A stretch of DNA of 64,000 bases from Lewinellaceae bacterium (lineage in GTDB: Bacteria > Bacteroidota > Bacteroidia > Chitinophagales > Saprospiraceae): the NCBI GenBank assembly GCA_020636095.1, contig JACJYN010000002.1, forward strand, positions 1 through 64,000, in the 5' to 3' direction. Shown piece after piece: positions 49,401-61,400 of this stretch. The number at the start of each line of letters is the position of its first letter. The first letter of the stretch is position 1. The notes beneath the pieces are model-generated. The model searched no databases, had not been told where the DNA came from, and saw only the letters and a program-made list of their open reading frames with translations. Made by a program: the position numbers and the translations under genes.

Positions 49401-52400
49401 TGAACCGTCGCCGTCCGTGTCCACTCCGTTATTCGGGGTGGAGTCTACATCCGGCTCGTTCTGTGCCGTGACCTCAGCCAGGTTCATATAATCGCCTGTG
49501 GCGTTAACCGTGGCGGTGAGCGTCAGGGTGACGCTCTGGCCTGCGGCCAGTGTACCCACTGTCCATACGCCCGTACCGTTGTTGTACGTACCCTGGCTCG
49601 TGGTGAAGCCCGTGTAGGTGTAGCCGCTCGGCAACTGGTCCGTCACCGCTACGCCCGTGGCCGTGCTCGGGCCCTGGTTGGTTAATGCTACCGTGAAGGT
49701 GACGCTGCTGCCTACCTGCGGAGCCGTATTGTTCACACTCTTTTCTAACTCGAGGTCCACCAAGGCATTTGGCATAACGGCTTCGTTGTCTTCATCATCT
49801 TCAGACTGGTCGCCATCATCATTATTCGGTGTACTATCCACATCAAATTGATCAGCAGCGGTCACCTGAGCTACATTTAAGTAATTCACTCCAATACCAA
49901 GGTCTTCAACCGTGGCATCAAACGTCAGAATAATGCTGCTGCCGTTAGCTATGTTCAACCCACTCCAAGTGATAACATTACCAGAAAGGTTACCACCGCC
50001 TGAGATATTCGTGATCCCGCTATAGCCGTTCGGTACTATGTCTCCAACTGACACACCAGTAGCATTACTCGGGCCCTGGTTCGTCAGTGTAAGAATGAAG
50101 GTAATTACATCACCTACATTCGGAGCAGGGTCGTTGACCGTTTTCACCAGTTCCAGGTCGATCAATTGGTAGAAGCCGGCATCATTCGTGTCATCATTTT
50201 CACCGGCAGACAGGTTGATAATACCGGTTTGCCCACCCACTGCATCACTATCCAAAGCATCATCGCCTACATTTGCAGTGGTCACATCATATCCAGCCGG
50301 GGTTGTGAATTCAACAATATAATCTCCTGGTACCAGGTCTGTAAAGCTGTAAGAGCCGTCAGGGGCTGTCGTGGTAGTTTGCAGGAAGTTGCCCCCACTG
50401 TCGAGTAAATTAACGGTTACTCCACCGATACCAGGCTCGCCAATATCCTGGACTCCGTTGCGGTTTTCGTCATCCCAAACGAAGTCGCCGAGGCTGGCGC
50501 ACAGATTTTGGTTGACCGTTACGGTGACTTCATCCGTATTCATTACTACAACCGTAGTATTCGTTTCCTGGTTGGTGTTCGGGTCAACATACCATACTAC
50601 AGCCTCATCCATAGCGGTATTGGTTGTAGTCTGATTATAAGGAAGGCTGTAGGTCCATACAAACTCTTCATCAGAAACCCCGTCATTGTTATTATCGATA
50701 AAGTCGATATAGCCGTTGCCGTTCAGGTCGCCGCCTGTCCAATACTGGCCATAAGGCATCAGCATACCTACCAGGTTGTTATCCACCACACTGATATCTC
50801 GCAGTTGGAAACCAGGAGCGCCCCCCAGCATTCGTACCCTCAAAGTAAAGGTTACTTCTTCACCAGCGCAAATCTCTGTTTTGTCGGCAAGCTTTTCTAC
50901 ATTAATGAATATTCCAACATAATTGGACGGGTCACTGTCGCTAACGGGGGATCCAAAGGGCACGTTATTTTCGTCTACTGGTTGGCCGGTTACAGTCGCC
51001 AGATTGATATAATGGCCTAACTGGGCCGGGCCGGATAAGTTGCAGGTAGTGGAAGCACCAGCTGCCAGGAACGGAATGGTGCAAACTACTCCTTCCTGAT
51101 CGTCAGTTACTACCACGTTGGTCAAATCTAATGTACCCGTATTGGTCACTACGTATTGCCAGTTAACCGTTGCGCCTCCATTCGGTACAGCCACAACAGC
51201 CCCGGGGGCTGAGTCCGCATCCAGGCCATTTGTGGATTTCTCAATGTCAATCGACGCAATCAAGTTTACTGCCACCTCAGCTGCATCCCCGTCGTCGTCG
51301 TCCCCCGGGTCGTCGACCACATTTCCATCATTATCAGTATCCACACCATCATTCGGGGTGGAGTCAATATCAACTTCGTTGGCTGCCGTTACCTCAGCCA
51401 GGTTAAGATAAGCATCCGGCAGGTTACTGGCGTTCACCGTAACCGTAATATTCAAGGTTACGCTGGCGCCAGACGCCAGGTTGCCAATTGTCCATGCTCC
51501 GGTGCCTGCATTGTAGGCGCTATCAGAGCTTACAAAGATGAAGCCAGCTGGTAGTTGGTCGGTTACAATTACACCAGAAGCATCACTTGGGCCCTGGTTA
51601 GTGGCCACAATGGTGAAGATTATGTTGTCCCCCACATTGGGCGTCAGGTTGTTTACTGATTTCTCCAACTCGAGGTCAATGATATTATAGAAGCCTGCAT
51701 CATTCGTTGGGTCATTCTCACCACTCGACAAGGTGATAATGCCGGTTTGGCCCGTTACCGGATCAGCATCACTATCAATGGTGTCATCGCCGCCCTGGTT
51801 TTGGGGACTGGCATCGTATTGTGCAGGTGCTATAAATTCAACGATATAATCTCCAGGAACAAGGCCTGTAAAGCTGTAAGAACCGTCTGGTGCGGTAGTA
51901 GTAGACTGTAAGAAGGCGCCGCCGCTGTCTAATAGATTCACGGTAATACCTCCAATTCCTACTTCACCTGGGTCCTGAATACCGTCTGCGTCAGTATCTG
52001 ACCAAACAAAATCGCCCAATGAAGCCGGCTCGTAGAAGCCTGCGTCATTCGTCAAGTCACTCTCACCACTATTCACGGTGACCGTGCCGGTCAGGCCACC
52101 CGTGCCTGCATCGGAGTCCACCGTGTCATCGCCGCCCTGGTTGGCATCCGTTGGGTTGAAGCCGCCGGGGGTCACAAATTCTACCACGTAACTTCCGGGG
52201 CCTACCGGGAAGCCGTATTCACCGTTCGCATCGGTCACATCGGTGGCTATCGGCGCTCCGTCCGGAACGCCGTCCTGGTTCGCGTCGGCGTATAGGTTCA
52301 CCGTCACGCCGGGGATGCCAGGCTCGCCTGCATCCTGGATGCCGTCGCCGTCCGTGTCTTGCCACACAAAGTCGCCGATGAAGGCAGACTCGTAGAAGCC

Positions 52401-55400
52401 GGCGTCATTGGTCGGGTCGTTCTCCCCGCTGGACAGGGTGATAATGCCGGTTTGGCCGGTGCCTGGGTTGGCATCGCTGTCAATCGTATCGTCGCCACCC
52501 TGGTTTTGGGGGCTCGGTGCAAAGCCCGCAGGGCCTGCAAATTCTACAATATAATCGCCAGGGGCGAGGCCTGTAAAGCTATAGGAACCGTCAGGGGCCG
52601 TCGTGGTGGTGGCTAAGAAGCCGCCGCCGCCGTCCAAAAGGTTCACTGTCACCCCGCCGATACCGGTGGGGCCGTCATCCTGTAAACCGTTCGCATTCGT
52701 ATCCAGCCATACATAATCACCAAGGCTCGCGGCCTCGTAGTAACCAGCATCATTGGTCAAATCAGTTTCTCCACTATTTACGGTGATTGTACCGGTCAAA
52801 CCTGTATTTGGGTCAGCATCAGAATCCGTTGTATCATCTCCGCCTTGATCCTGTGGAGTTCCTGTGAACCCACCAGGGGTTACAAACTCTACGACATAGC
52901 TGCCGGGGTCAACCGGGAAGCCGTACTCGCCGTTTACATCAGTCACATCTGTGGCTATCGGCGCGCCGTCTGGGACACCGTCTTGGTTGTTGTCTTCATA
53001 TAAGTTAACGGTGACGCCGGAAATACCAGGCTCGCCAGCATCCTGAATGCCGTCGCCGTCCGTGTCCTGCCAGACAAAGTCGCCGATGAAGGCCGACTCG
53101 TAGTAGCCTGCATCAATCGTTGGATCATCCTCGCCACTTTCCAGGTTAACACTTTGGCTCAAGCCAGTTACTGGATCAGCATCAGAATCAACCGTATCAT
53201 CGCCACTCTGATCCTGTGGACTAGCTGCAAAACCGGCCGGGCCTACAAACTCTACGACATAATCACCTGGCGCTAAGCCGGTGAAAGCGTAGAAGCCACT
53301 ACCATCAGTGGCCGTCGTGCCAATGGAAGCTCCATCGGGGGTGCCATCCTGATTCGCATCTGCATACAGGTTAACGGTGACGCCAGAAATACCAGGCTCG
53401 CCAGCATCCTGGATGCCATCTGCGTCCGTATCCGACCACACAAAATCGCCTAAACTGGCTGCCTCGTAATAACCAGCATCATTAGTCAAATCTGTTTCTC
53501 CACTATTTACGGTGATTGTGCCCGTTAAGCCTGTATTTGGATCTGCATCAGAATCAGTTGTATCATCTCCGCCTTGATCCTGTGGGGTTCCTGTGAACCC
53601 GCCAGGAGTTACAAACTCTACTACATAACTGCCGGGGTTAACCGGGAAGCCATACTCGCCGTTTGCATCTGTCACATCCGTGGCTATCGGTGCTCCATCG
53701 GGGACACCGTCTTGGTTATTGTCTTCATACAGATTAACCGTTACTCCTGCGATAGCGGGCTCGCCAGCATCCTGGATGCCGTCGCCGTCCGTATCTTGCC
53801 AGACGTAGTCACCTATGAAGGCGGACTCGTAGTAGCCAGCATCAATGGTTGGGTCATTCTCGCCGCTCTCCAGGTTAACTGTGGCGCTAAGGCCTGTGGT
53901 GGCATCAGCATCACTATCGATCGTATCGTCTCCACCCTGATCCTGCAAACTTGGTGCAAAACCGGCTGGGCTGACAAACTCTACTACATAATCACCTGGC
54001 GCTAAGCCGGTGAACTCATAAAAGCCTGTCCCATCAGTCGTGGTCGTGCCAATGGCTGCTCCATCGGGAGTGCCATCCTGGTTGGTATCTGCATATAAAT
54101 TAACGGTAACATTTGCGATGCCCGTAGCTCCGTCATCCTGTAAACCGTTCGCATTCGTATCCAGCCATACATAATCACCAAGGCTTGCGGCCTCGTAGTA
54201 ACCAGCATCATTGGTCAAATCAGTTTCTCCACTGTTTATGGTGATTGTACCCGTCAAACCTGTATTTGGGTCAGCATCAGAATCCGTTGTATCATCTCCG
54301 CCTTGATCCTGTGGAGTTCCTGTGAACCCACCAGGGGTTACAAACTCTACGACATAGCTGCCGGGGTCAACCGGGAAGCCGTACTCGCCGTTTACATCAG
54401 TCACATCTGTGGCTATCGGCGCGCCGTCTGGGACACCGTCTTGGTTGTTGTCTTCATATAAGTTAACGGTGACGCCGGAAATACCAGGCTCGCCAGCATC
54501 CTGAATGCCGTCGCCGTCCGTATCTTGCCATACGTAGTCACCTATGAAGGCGGACTCGTAGTAGCCAGCATCAATGGTTGGGTCATTCTCGCCGCTCTCC
54601 AGGTTAACTGTGGCGCTAAGGCCTGTGGTGGCATCAGCATCACTATCGATCGTATCGTCTCCACCCTGATCCTGCAAACTTGGTGCAAAACCGGCTGGGC
54701 CGACAAACTCTACTACATAATCACCTGGCGCTAAGCCGGTGAACTCATAAAAGCCTGTCCCATCAGTCGTGGTCGTGCCAATGGCTGCTCCATCGGGAAT
54801 GCCATCCTGGTTGGTATCTGCATACAGGTTAACAGTGACGTCAGAAATACCAGGCTCCCCAGCATCCTGGGTGCCATCTGCGTCCGTATCCGACCACACA
54901 AAATCGCCTAAACTGGCTGGCTCGTAGTAGCCTGCATCGTTGGTCAGGTCTGTTTCGCCTGAAGAAAGAACAATTAAACTGGTTTTTCCGGTTAATGGGT
55001 CGGCATCGCTATCCATTGCGTCATCTCCACCTTGATTGGGAGTTGTTGGTTCGAAACCAGATGGGGTGACGAATTCGACAAAGTAGTTGCCGGGCTGCAG
55101 GTCCGTAAACAGATAGGAGCCGTCGGCAGCAGTGGTAGTAGATTGAAGGAAGTTCATGTTTTCGTCCAGCAGGTTAACGGTAACACCGAGTATACCAGGC
55201 TCACCGGCGTCCTGGATGCCGTCGCCGTCTGTATCTTGCCAGACAAAATCACCTAAAGCACCACAATTAATTACATCTACGGTAACGAAGGCCGTATCGG
55301 TGCAGCCGGTATTTTGGGAGATTACGATAAGCTCATAGGTAGTCGTTGTGTTAACCGTTACAGCAGGAGCAAAGGCTGTGCTAAATAGCGTATTACCTTC

Positions 55401-58400
55401 ATACCACTGATACGCCAAGAGGGCGCCAGGGTCAAGAGGAGGAGCCTGGCTTCCACTGGCATCAAGTGTAACCTGAGTGCCGACACAAACTTCACTATCG
55501 TTTACGGTGGCATCGGCGATTGGATTGAGGTCTACATCTACTGTAACAGTAACAAAATCTACTCTGAAGCAATTATTTACCGGATCGGTGACGCGAAGTT
55601 CATAAACCGTTGTCAACTGTGGGCTAACCGTAGGGCTAATTGTATTAGCACCAAAGTCGATAGAACCGAAGTCCCCGCTTTGAACGGTCCACAAATAGTT
55701 GCCGAATACAGATGAGCCATTGGCATCGAGATTAGTAGAAGCCCCCTGACAAATCTCCTGGTCGGGGCCCGCAATGGCTTTGACCTCTTCTGTGATAACT
55801 ATGTCTTGGGTATAGATATTGGTACATCCATTCTGAGTTACTTCTAAGGTACCCGTATACTGGCCCGGCACATCCGCCCAGGTGACTACGACACTGGATT
55901 GTGTGGAAGAGGAGGGCGTTGCGGGACCGCCAAACGTCCATAAATAGGTTGCACCTGATAGCGGTGGATTCACCTGGAACTGAGCGCCTTCGCCTGCGCA
56001 ACGCTGATCAGGGCCATTTATAGCAGTAACCGGTAAGGGAGTTACGGTGACCACTACCTGATCGGTAGCCATACAGCCGTTGGCGTCCGTTGCTGTAACG
56101 GTGTAGGTAGTAGTGGTAGTTGGGCTAATATCCACGCTCGCTCCGTTCAAAGCCTCCGGCATCCAGGTATAAGTAACTAGAGCTAAGCCCCCTGTTGAAG
56201 TGGCGGTTAATGTCGTAGTTTCGCCTTCGCAAATCGTTACATCTGTTCCAGCATTTACAGTTGGCCCATCGTCATTGCCTACTGTTACGGAGCCAGTGTC
56301 TGTACAGCCATTGGCATCGGTCACTGTGAAATCGTAGGTGCCGGCCGATAAATTGTTAGCCATTGCTGTTGTGCTTACATTAGGGCTCCAAGTATAGCTA
56401 AATGGTGTAGTACCGCCAGTTACAGTAATGGTAGCAGAACCATTAGCATCGCCGCAGGTTGTGTTGGTGGCGGAAGCAGAGGCTTCAGGGTTGTCATTGA
56501 CAATTACTGTTACGCTGGCTGTAGAAGTGCAGCCGTTGGCGTCGGTCAGGGCCACGGTATACGTTTGTGTACCGGCTGCAGGAGTATCAGTGAATGATGC
56601 TGTTGATTGTCCTGTATTCCAGGTATAAGTATATGGTGTTAAGCCTCCTGTACCTGTCGCTGTGATTGTTACTGTCTCTCCTTCACATATCTCTGTTTCA
56701 CTAGCGGTTACCGTTACGGCACAATCCGGGAAGATACCTGCATCAAGGGTCGGATCATTTTCACCCGATTCTAAAATAGTTGGTGCTGTAATGCCATTAT
56801 TGTTGGGGTCCGCATCGCTATCCAGGGCATCATCGCCCTGGTCTTGTGGAGTATAGGCATAGCCTGCTGGAAGCTCAAATTGTACGCTGTAGGTACCTGG
56901 CAGCAGGCCGGTAAAACTATAAGAACCATCGTTTCCGGTAGCCGTTGTGTTTATGATATTGCCCATATCATCGAGCAAGTTCACCGTAACATTGGCCACG
57001 CCTGGCTCGCCAGTATCCTGTACGCCATCGTGGTCACTGTCAAGCCAAACAAAATCACCTAATGAAGCCAGCATATAATAACCTGCATCATTGGTTGGAT
57101 CATTCTGGCCGGGTACTAAATCAATAATACTTGTTTGGCCTGTGTTAGGATCGGCATCGCTATCATTAGGGTCATCACCATTTGTATTCAACTGAGTAGT
57201 TGCTATAAAGCCCCCTCCTGGATTGATAAATTCTACTATATAATTGCCTGCACACAGGTCAGGGAAGCTGTACAGTCCATTCACATCTGTAGTCGTCGTA
57301 GATAGTTGGATACCATTTTCATCCAATAAGTTAACAGTTACATTGGCAATACCTGGTTCGCCTGTATCTTGTATGCCATCCGCATCTAAGTCTTCAAAAA
57401 CAAAGTCTCCCAAAGTGGCAGAAGCTTCTACCGTTAGCGTCACTATGTTAGAAATATCATTGTTACAATTGGCTCCACTACAATTGTAGCGGGCGCGGTA
57501 TTGGTAAGTACCGGCAGAGAGGTTCACATCTGTTGTGTAAGTATTGCCTGAGCCGACATTTGTCCATGTGCCAGAAGTTCCTGGGCGGAATTCCCATTGT
57601 ACGGCACTACAATTGAAGCCCCCGCTTGTAGTTGCGGTAAGCGTTGTCGTTTCATTTTCTTCACAAATCACATCATCATCTATACTAACCACAACCTCTG
57701 GATCAGGCACTACAGTCAGCGTTACTATATTCGATACATCATTTTGGCAATCTGTGCCCGTACAAACTAAGCTAGCACGGTATTGGTAGGTACCCACTAT
57801 CAAGGTATTATCTGTGGTATAAGCGTTGCCCGTTGCGCCAGAGATATTGGTAAATGCACCAGAAGTACCTACGCGGAACTGCCATTGAACAGCCTGGCAG
57901 TTTAAGCCGCCTGTAGGTGTAGCGGCCATCGTGATGCTGCCGCCTTCACATACGTCGCTACCGCTGGCGGTGATGGTTACCTCTGGGTCAGGTACTACCG
58001 TTGCGGTTACCTGATCGGTAGAGGTACAGTTATTGGCGTCCGTTGCGGTTACAGTATAAGTCGTTGTGGCCGTTGGGCTAACATCTACGCTGGCGCCGCT
58101 GAGGTTGCCGGGCATCCAGTTGTAAATGATGGGCGCAGTGCCGCCGGTGGCCATGGCGGTGAGGTTTACTGTGCCGCCCTCGCAGATTTCTTCATCTGCG
58201 CCCGCATTTACAGTTGGCCCACCTTGGTCCATCAAGGATTCGTCCGGCAAGTCTACTGGGCACTGGTCATTTGCCCAGCGCACCCACAAGTCGTAAACAC
58301 CAGCGGTTAAGCTGGTGGCAGTTACGCTGCCAGCATTATCTCCACTACTTATGGTGTAAGTAGCGCCGCCGTCCAGGCTAAATTCTATCGCTCCACGATT

Positions 58401-61400
58401 TGGATGGTCGGGGAAACTAAAGGTAATCGTTCCATTAGCACTACCACAAGTTGGATTAGTAGAGCTTACCGTTACATCTGGGGTAGATAGTACGCTTACG
58501 GTTACTGCATCAGTAGCGGTGCAGCCGTTTGCATCAGTTACGGTTACATTATAGGTGAAACTCTCATTTGCATAAGCCGCCGGCGTTGGGCTCACGGTTT
58601 GGTTAGCTCCAGTGGCTGGAATATCCCAAGTAAAAGTATATGGGGCGGTGCCACCACTTGCTGTAGCTGACAGATCGGCACTTTCTCCCTCACAGATCGT
58701 TTGGGCGGCGCCAGCATCTAATGATGGGCTTGGGTTTACAGTCACCATCAATTGATTAGTAGCCATACATCCATTCGCATCCGTTACACTTAGCGTTAAT
58801 GTGTATGTACCTGGCGCCATCATATTATATACCGGATCTTCTATGCTTGCATCTACAAAACTACCTCCGGTTGCGGTCCATGCATAAGTATATGGTGCGG
58901 TGCCACTTGTTACATTTGCGTCTATGGGTAATGAGTTTTCCGGGCACTTATCTAAGTTTGGCCCTGCATCCAATAACGGTAAGCCATTAACGGTAAAAGT
59001 GATGATATTAGAAACGTCATTATTGCAGTTCACGCCCGTACACACCAGGCTGGCGCGGTATTGGTAAGTACCTGCTGTCAAAGCATTATCGGTAGTGTAA
59101 GTATTGCCGGTAGCGCCTGATATATTCGTCCAGGCGCCGGAAGTGCCCGGCCGGAATTGCCATTGTACGGCATTACAGTTCAGGCCGCCGCTCGGGGTAG
59201 CTGTCAATGTGCCGGTTTCCCCTTCGCACACTTCATTATCGTCTATAGTAATTGTGACTAATGGGTCAGGCACAACCGTCAGGGTTACCACGTTGGATAC
59301 ATCGTTCTGGCAATCCGTGCCGGCGCATACCAAGCTGGCGCGGTACTGGTAAGTACCTGCCGTCAAAGTATTATCGGTGGTATAAGTATTGCCGGTGCCC
59401 CCTGGAATATTGGCCCATGTTCCGGAAGTACCCGGCCGGATTTGCCACTGCACCGCCTGGCAGTTCAGGCCGCCGCTCGGAGTAGCCGTTAGGGTGATGC
59501 TGCCGCCTTCGCATACGTCGCTGCCGGTGGCGGTGATCGTCACCTCCGGGTCAGGCACTACGGTTACAGTAACCTGATCGGTGGAGGTACAGTTGTTGGC
59601 ATCTGTTGCCGTCACCGAGTAGGTTGTTGTCGCTGTAGGAGATACGTTCACGCTGGCGCCGCTGAGGTTGCCCGGCATCCAGGTGTAGGCAATGGCGCCT
59701 GTGCCGTCGGTTGCGGTGGCGGACAGGGTTGCCGTTCCGCCTTCGCAGATGGATTGATCCGGCCCAGCGCCGACGGTCGGGCCGTTTTCCTGGCTGACAA
59801 CAACGGAGCCCAGGCTCACTTCGCAATTGCCGTCGCCCCAGCGGGACAGCACTTCATAAGTGCCCGCCGCCAGGCCTGTAAAGGTGTAACTGCCTGCGTT
59901 GTCGGCCCCACCCAGCGGATACGTAGCACCGCCGTCTATGCTGAACGCGATCCCTGTACGGTCGGGGTTGTCCGGAATGGCGATGGTGACGGTTCCGTTA
60001 TCTGCGCCGCAAGTAGCGGGCGTAGCGCTCAGGGCGCCTTCCGGCGTGTCGAGGATGGTGAAAGTGGCCTGGCCGGCATCGACACAGCCATTTCGCTCAA
60101 CGGTTAAGGTGACAGTGGTGGCCAAGTTGCCTAGCTGTGCAGCGGGTAATGTAAATGTAACCGGGCCTGGGTTCAGGCCGGTGGCAGTAACAGGGCTGGC
60201 ATAAGGGCCAAAGTCCCACGTATATGTTGTGCCTACTCCCTGATCTGCCGCTGTGAAACTTTGAGCATCGCCGGAACACAGGTTATTGCCGCCCGTGATG
60301 GTTGCCGTCGGGCTGGCCGGGTCGGACAAAGTAATGGTTGTCACATTGTACACACAATCGCCATTGCAGTAGCGGACGGCTATATTGTAAGCCCCCGCGC
60401 TAAGCCCGCTCACCACGTCCTGGTTGCAAGCCTGCCAGGTATTCCCTCCGTCTATGCTGATCTGGAAATTGCCCGAACGCACTACCACGAAGCTCAAACT
60501 GCCGTCGCTGCCGCCGCAGGTTGCCGGGTTGGAAGGCGTAATTGTCACTTCCGGCTCCGGGCGCACATTAAAGGTTTGAACCGCCTGGGCAGTACAACCA
60601 TCCAGGCTAACTGTCAATGTTGCCGTTGGGCTGATCTGGGTGGCCGCATCCGGGTTGGCGTATACTACGCTATGCGGGCCTATGCCTGTGGCTGTGGCCG
60701 GGCTGGCGCCTGCGCCGAAGTCCCAGTCGTAGGTAGCGCCGGCCCCAGCGTCCGCAGCCGTGAAGCTCACCGCCACCCCTTCGCACTGTGTGCCCGGGTT
60801 CGGGAAGCTGGCTGCCGGCTCCGGCTTCACCGTGAAGGTGATGATGTTCGAAACCCCGTTGTCGCAGCCTGTGCCCGAGCAGTTGTACAGTGCCCGGTAC
60901 TGGTAGGTGCCCGCCGCCAGCGCAGCGTCGGTGGCATAGGTATTGCCCGTGCCCACGTTCGACCATGCCCCGGACGTGCCCGCGCGGGACTGCCACTGCA
61001 CCGCCGCGCAGTTCAGCCCCCCGCTCGTCGCCGCCGTCAGCGTAGCCGTGGCCCCGACGCAGATGTCGGGCGTGTTGATTGTGATGGATACCTGCGGGTC
61101 TGCTACCACCGTCACAACCACCTGATCGGTGGAAGTACAGTTGTTGGCGTCGGTGGCGGTTACGGTGTAGGTGGTTATGGCGGTTGGGCTCACGCCTACG
61201 CTGGCGCCGCTGAGGTTGCCAGGCATCCAGGTGTAGGCAATGGCGCCTGTGCCGCCGGTTGCGGTGGCGGACAGGGTTGCCGTTCCGCCTTCGCAGATGG
61301 ATTGATCCGGCCCGGCGTCGACGGTTGGGCCGTTTTCACTCACCAAGACAGCATCCAGTAAATCTACCGGGCAAGCATTGTCTCCCCAGCGTGCCCATAG

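Noticed and set aside
44085..49770. CRISPR array
   Set aside because: The repeats are 399 or 423 bp, coding, and without spacers.
60261..61361. Plus-strand open frame of 366 codons inside the giant gene
   Set aside because: It is antisense to recognisable Ig-like/PKD-like repeats, has shadow composition and no domain.
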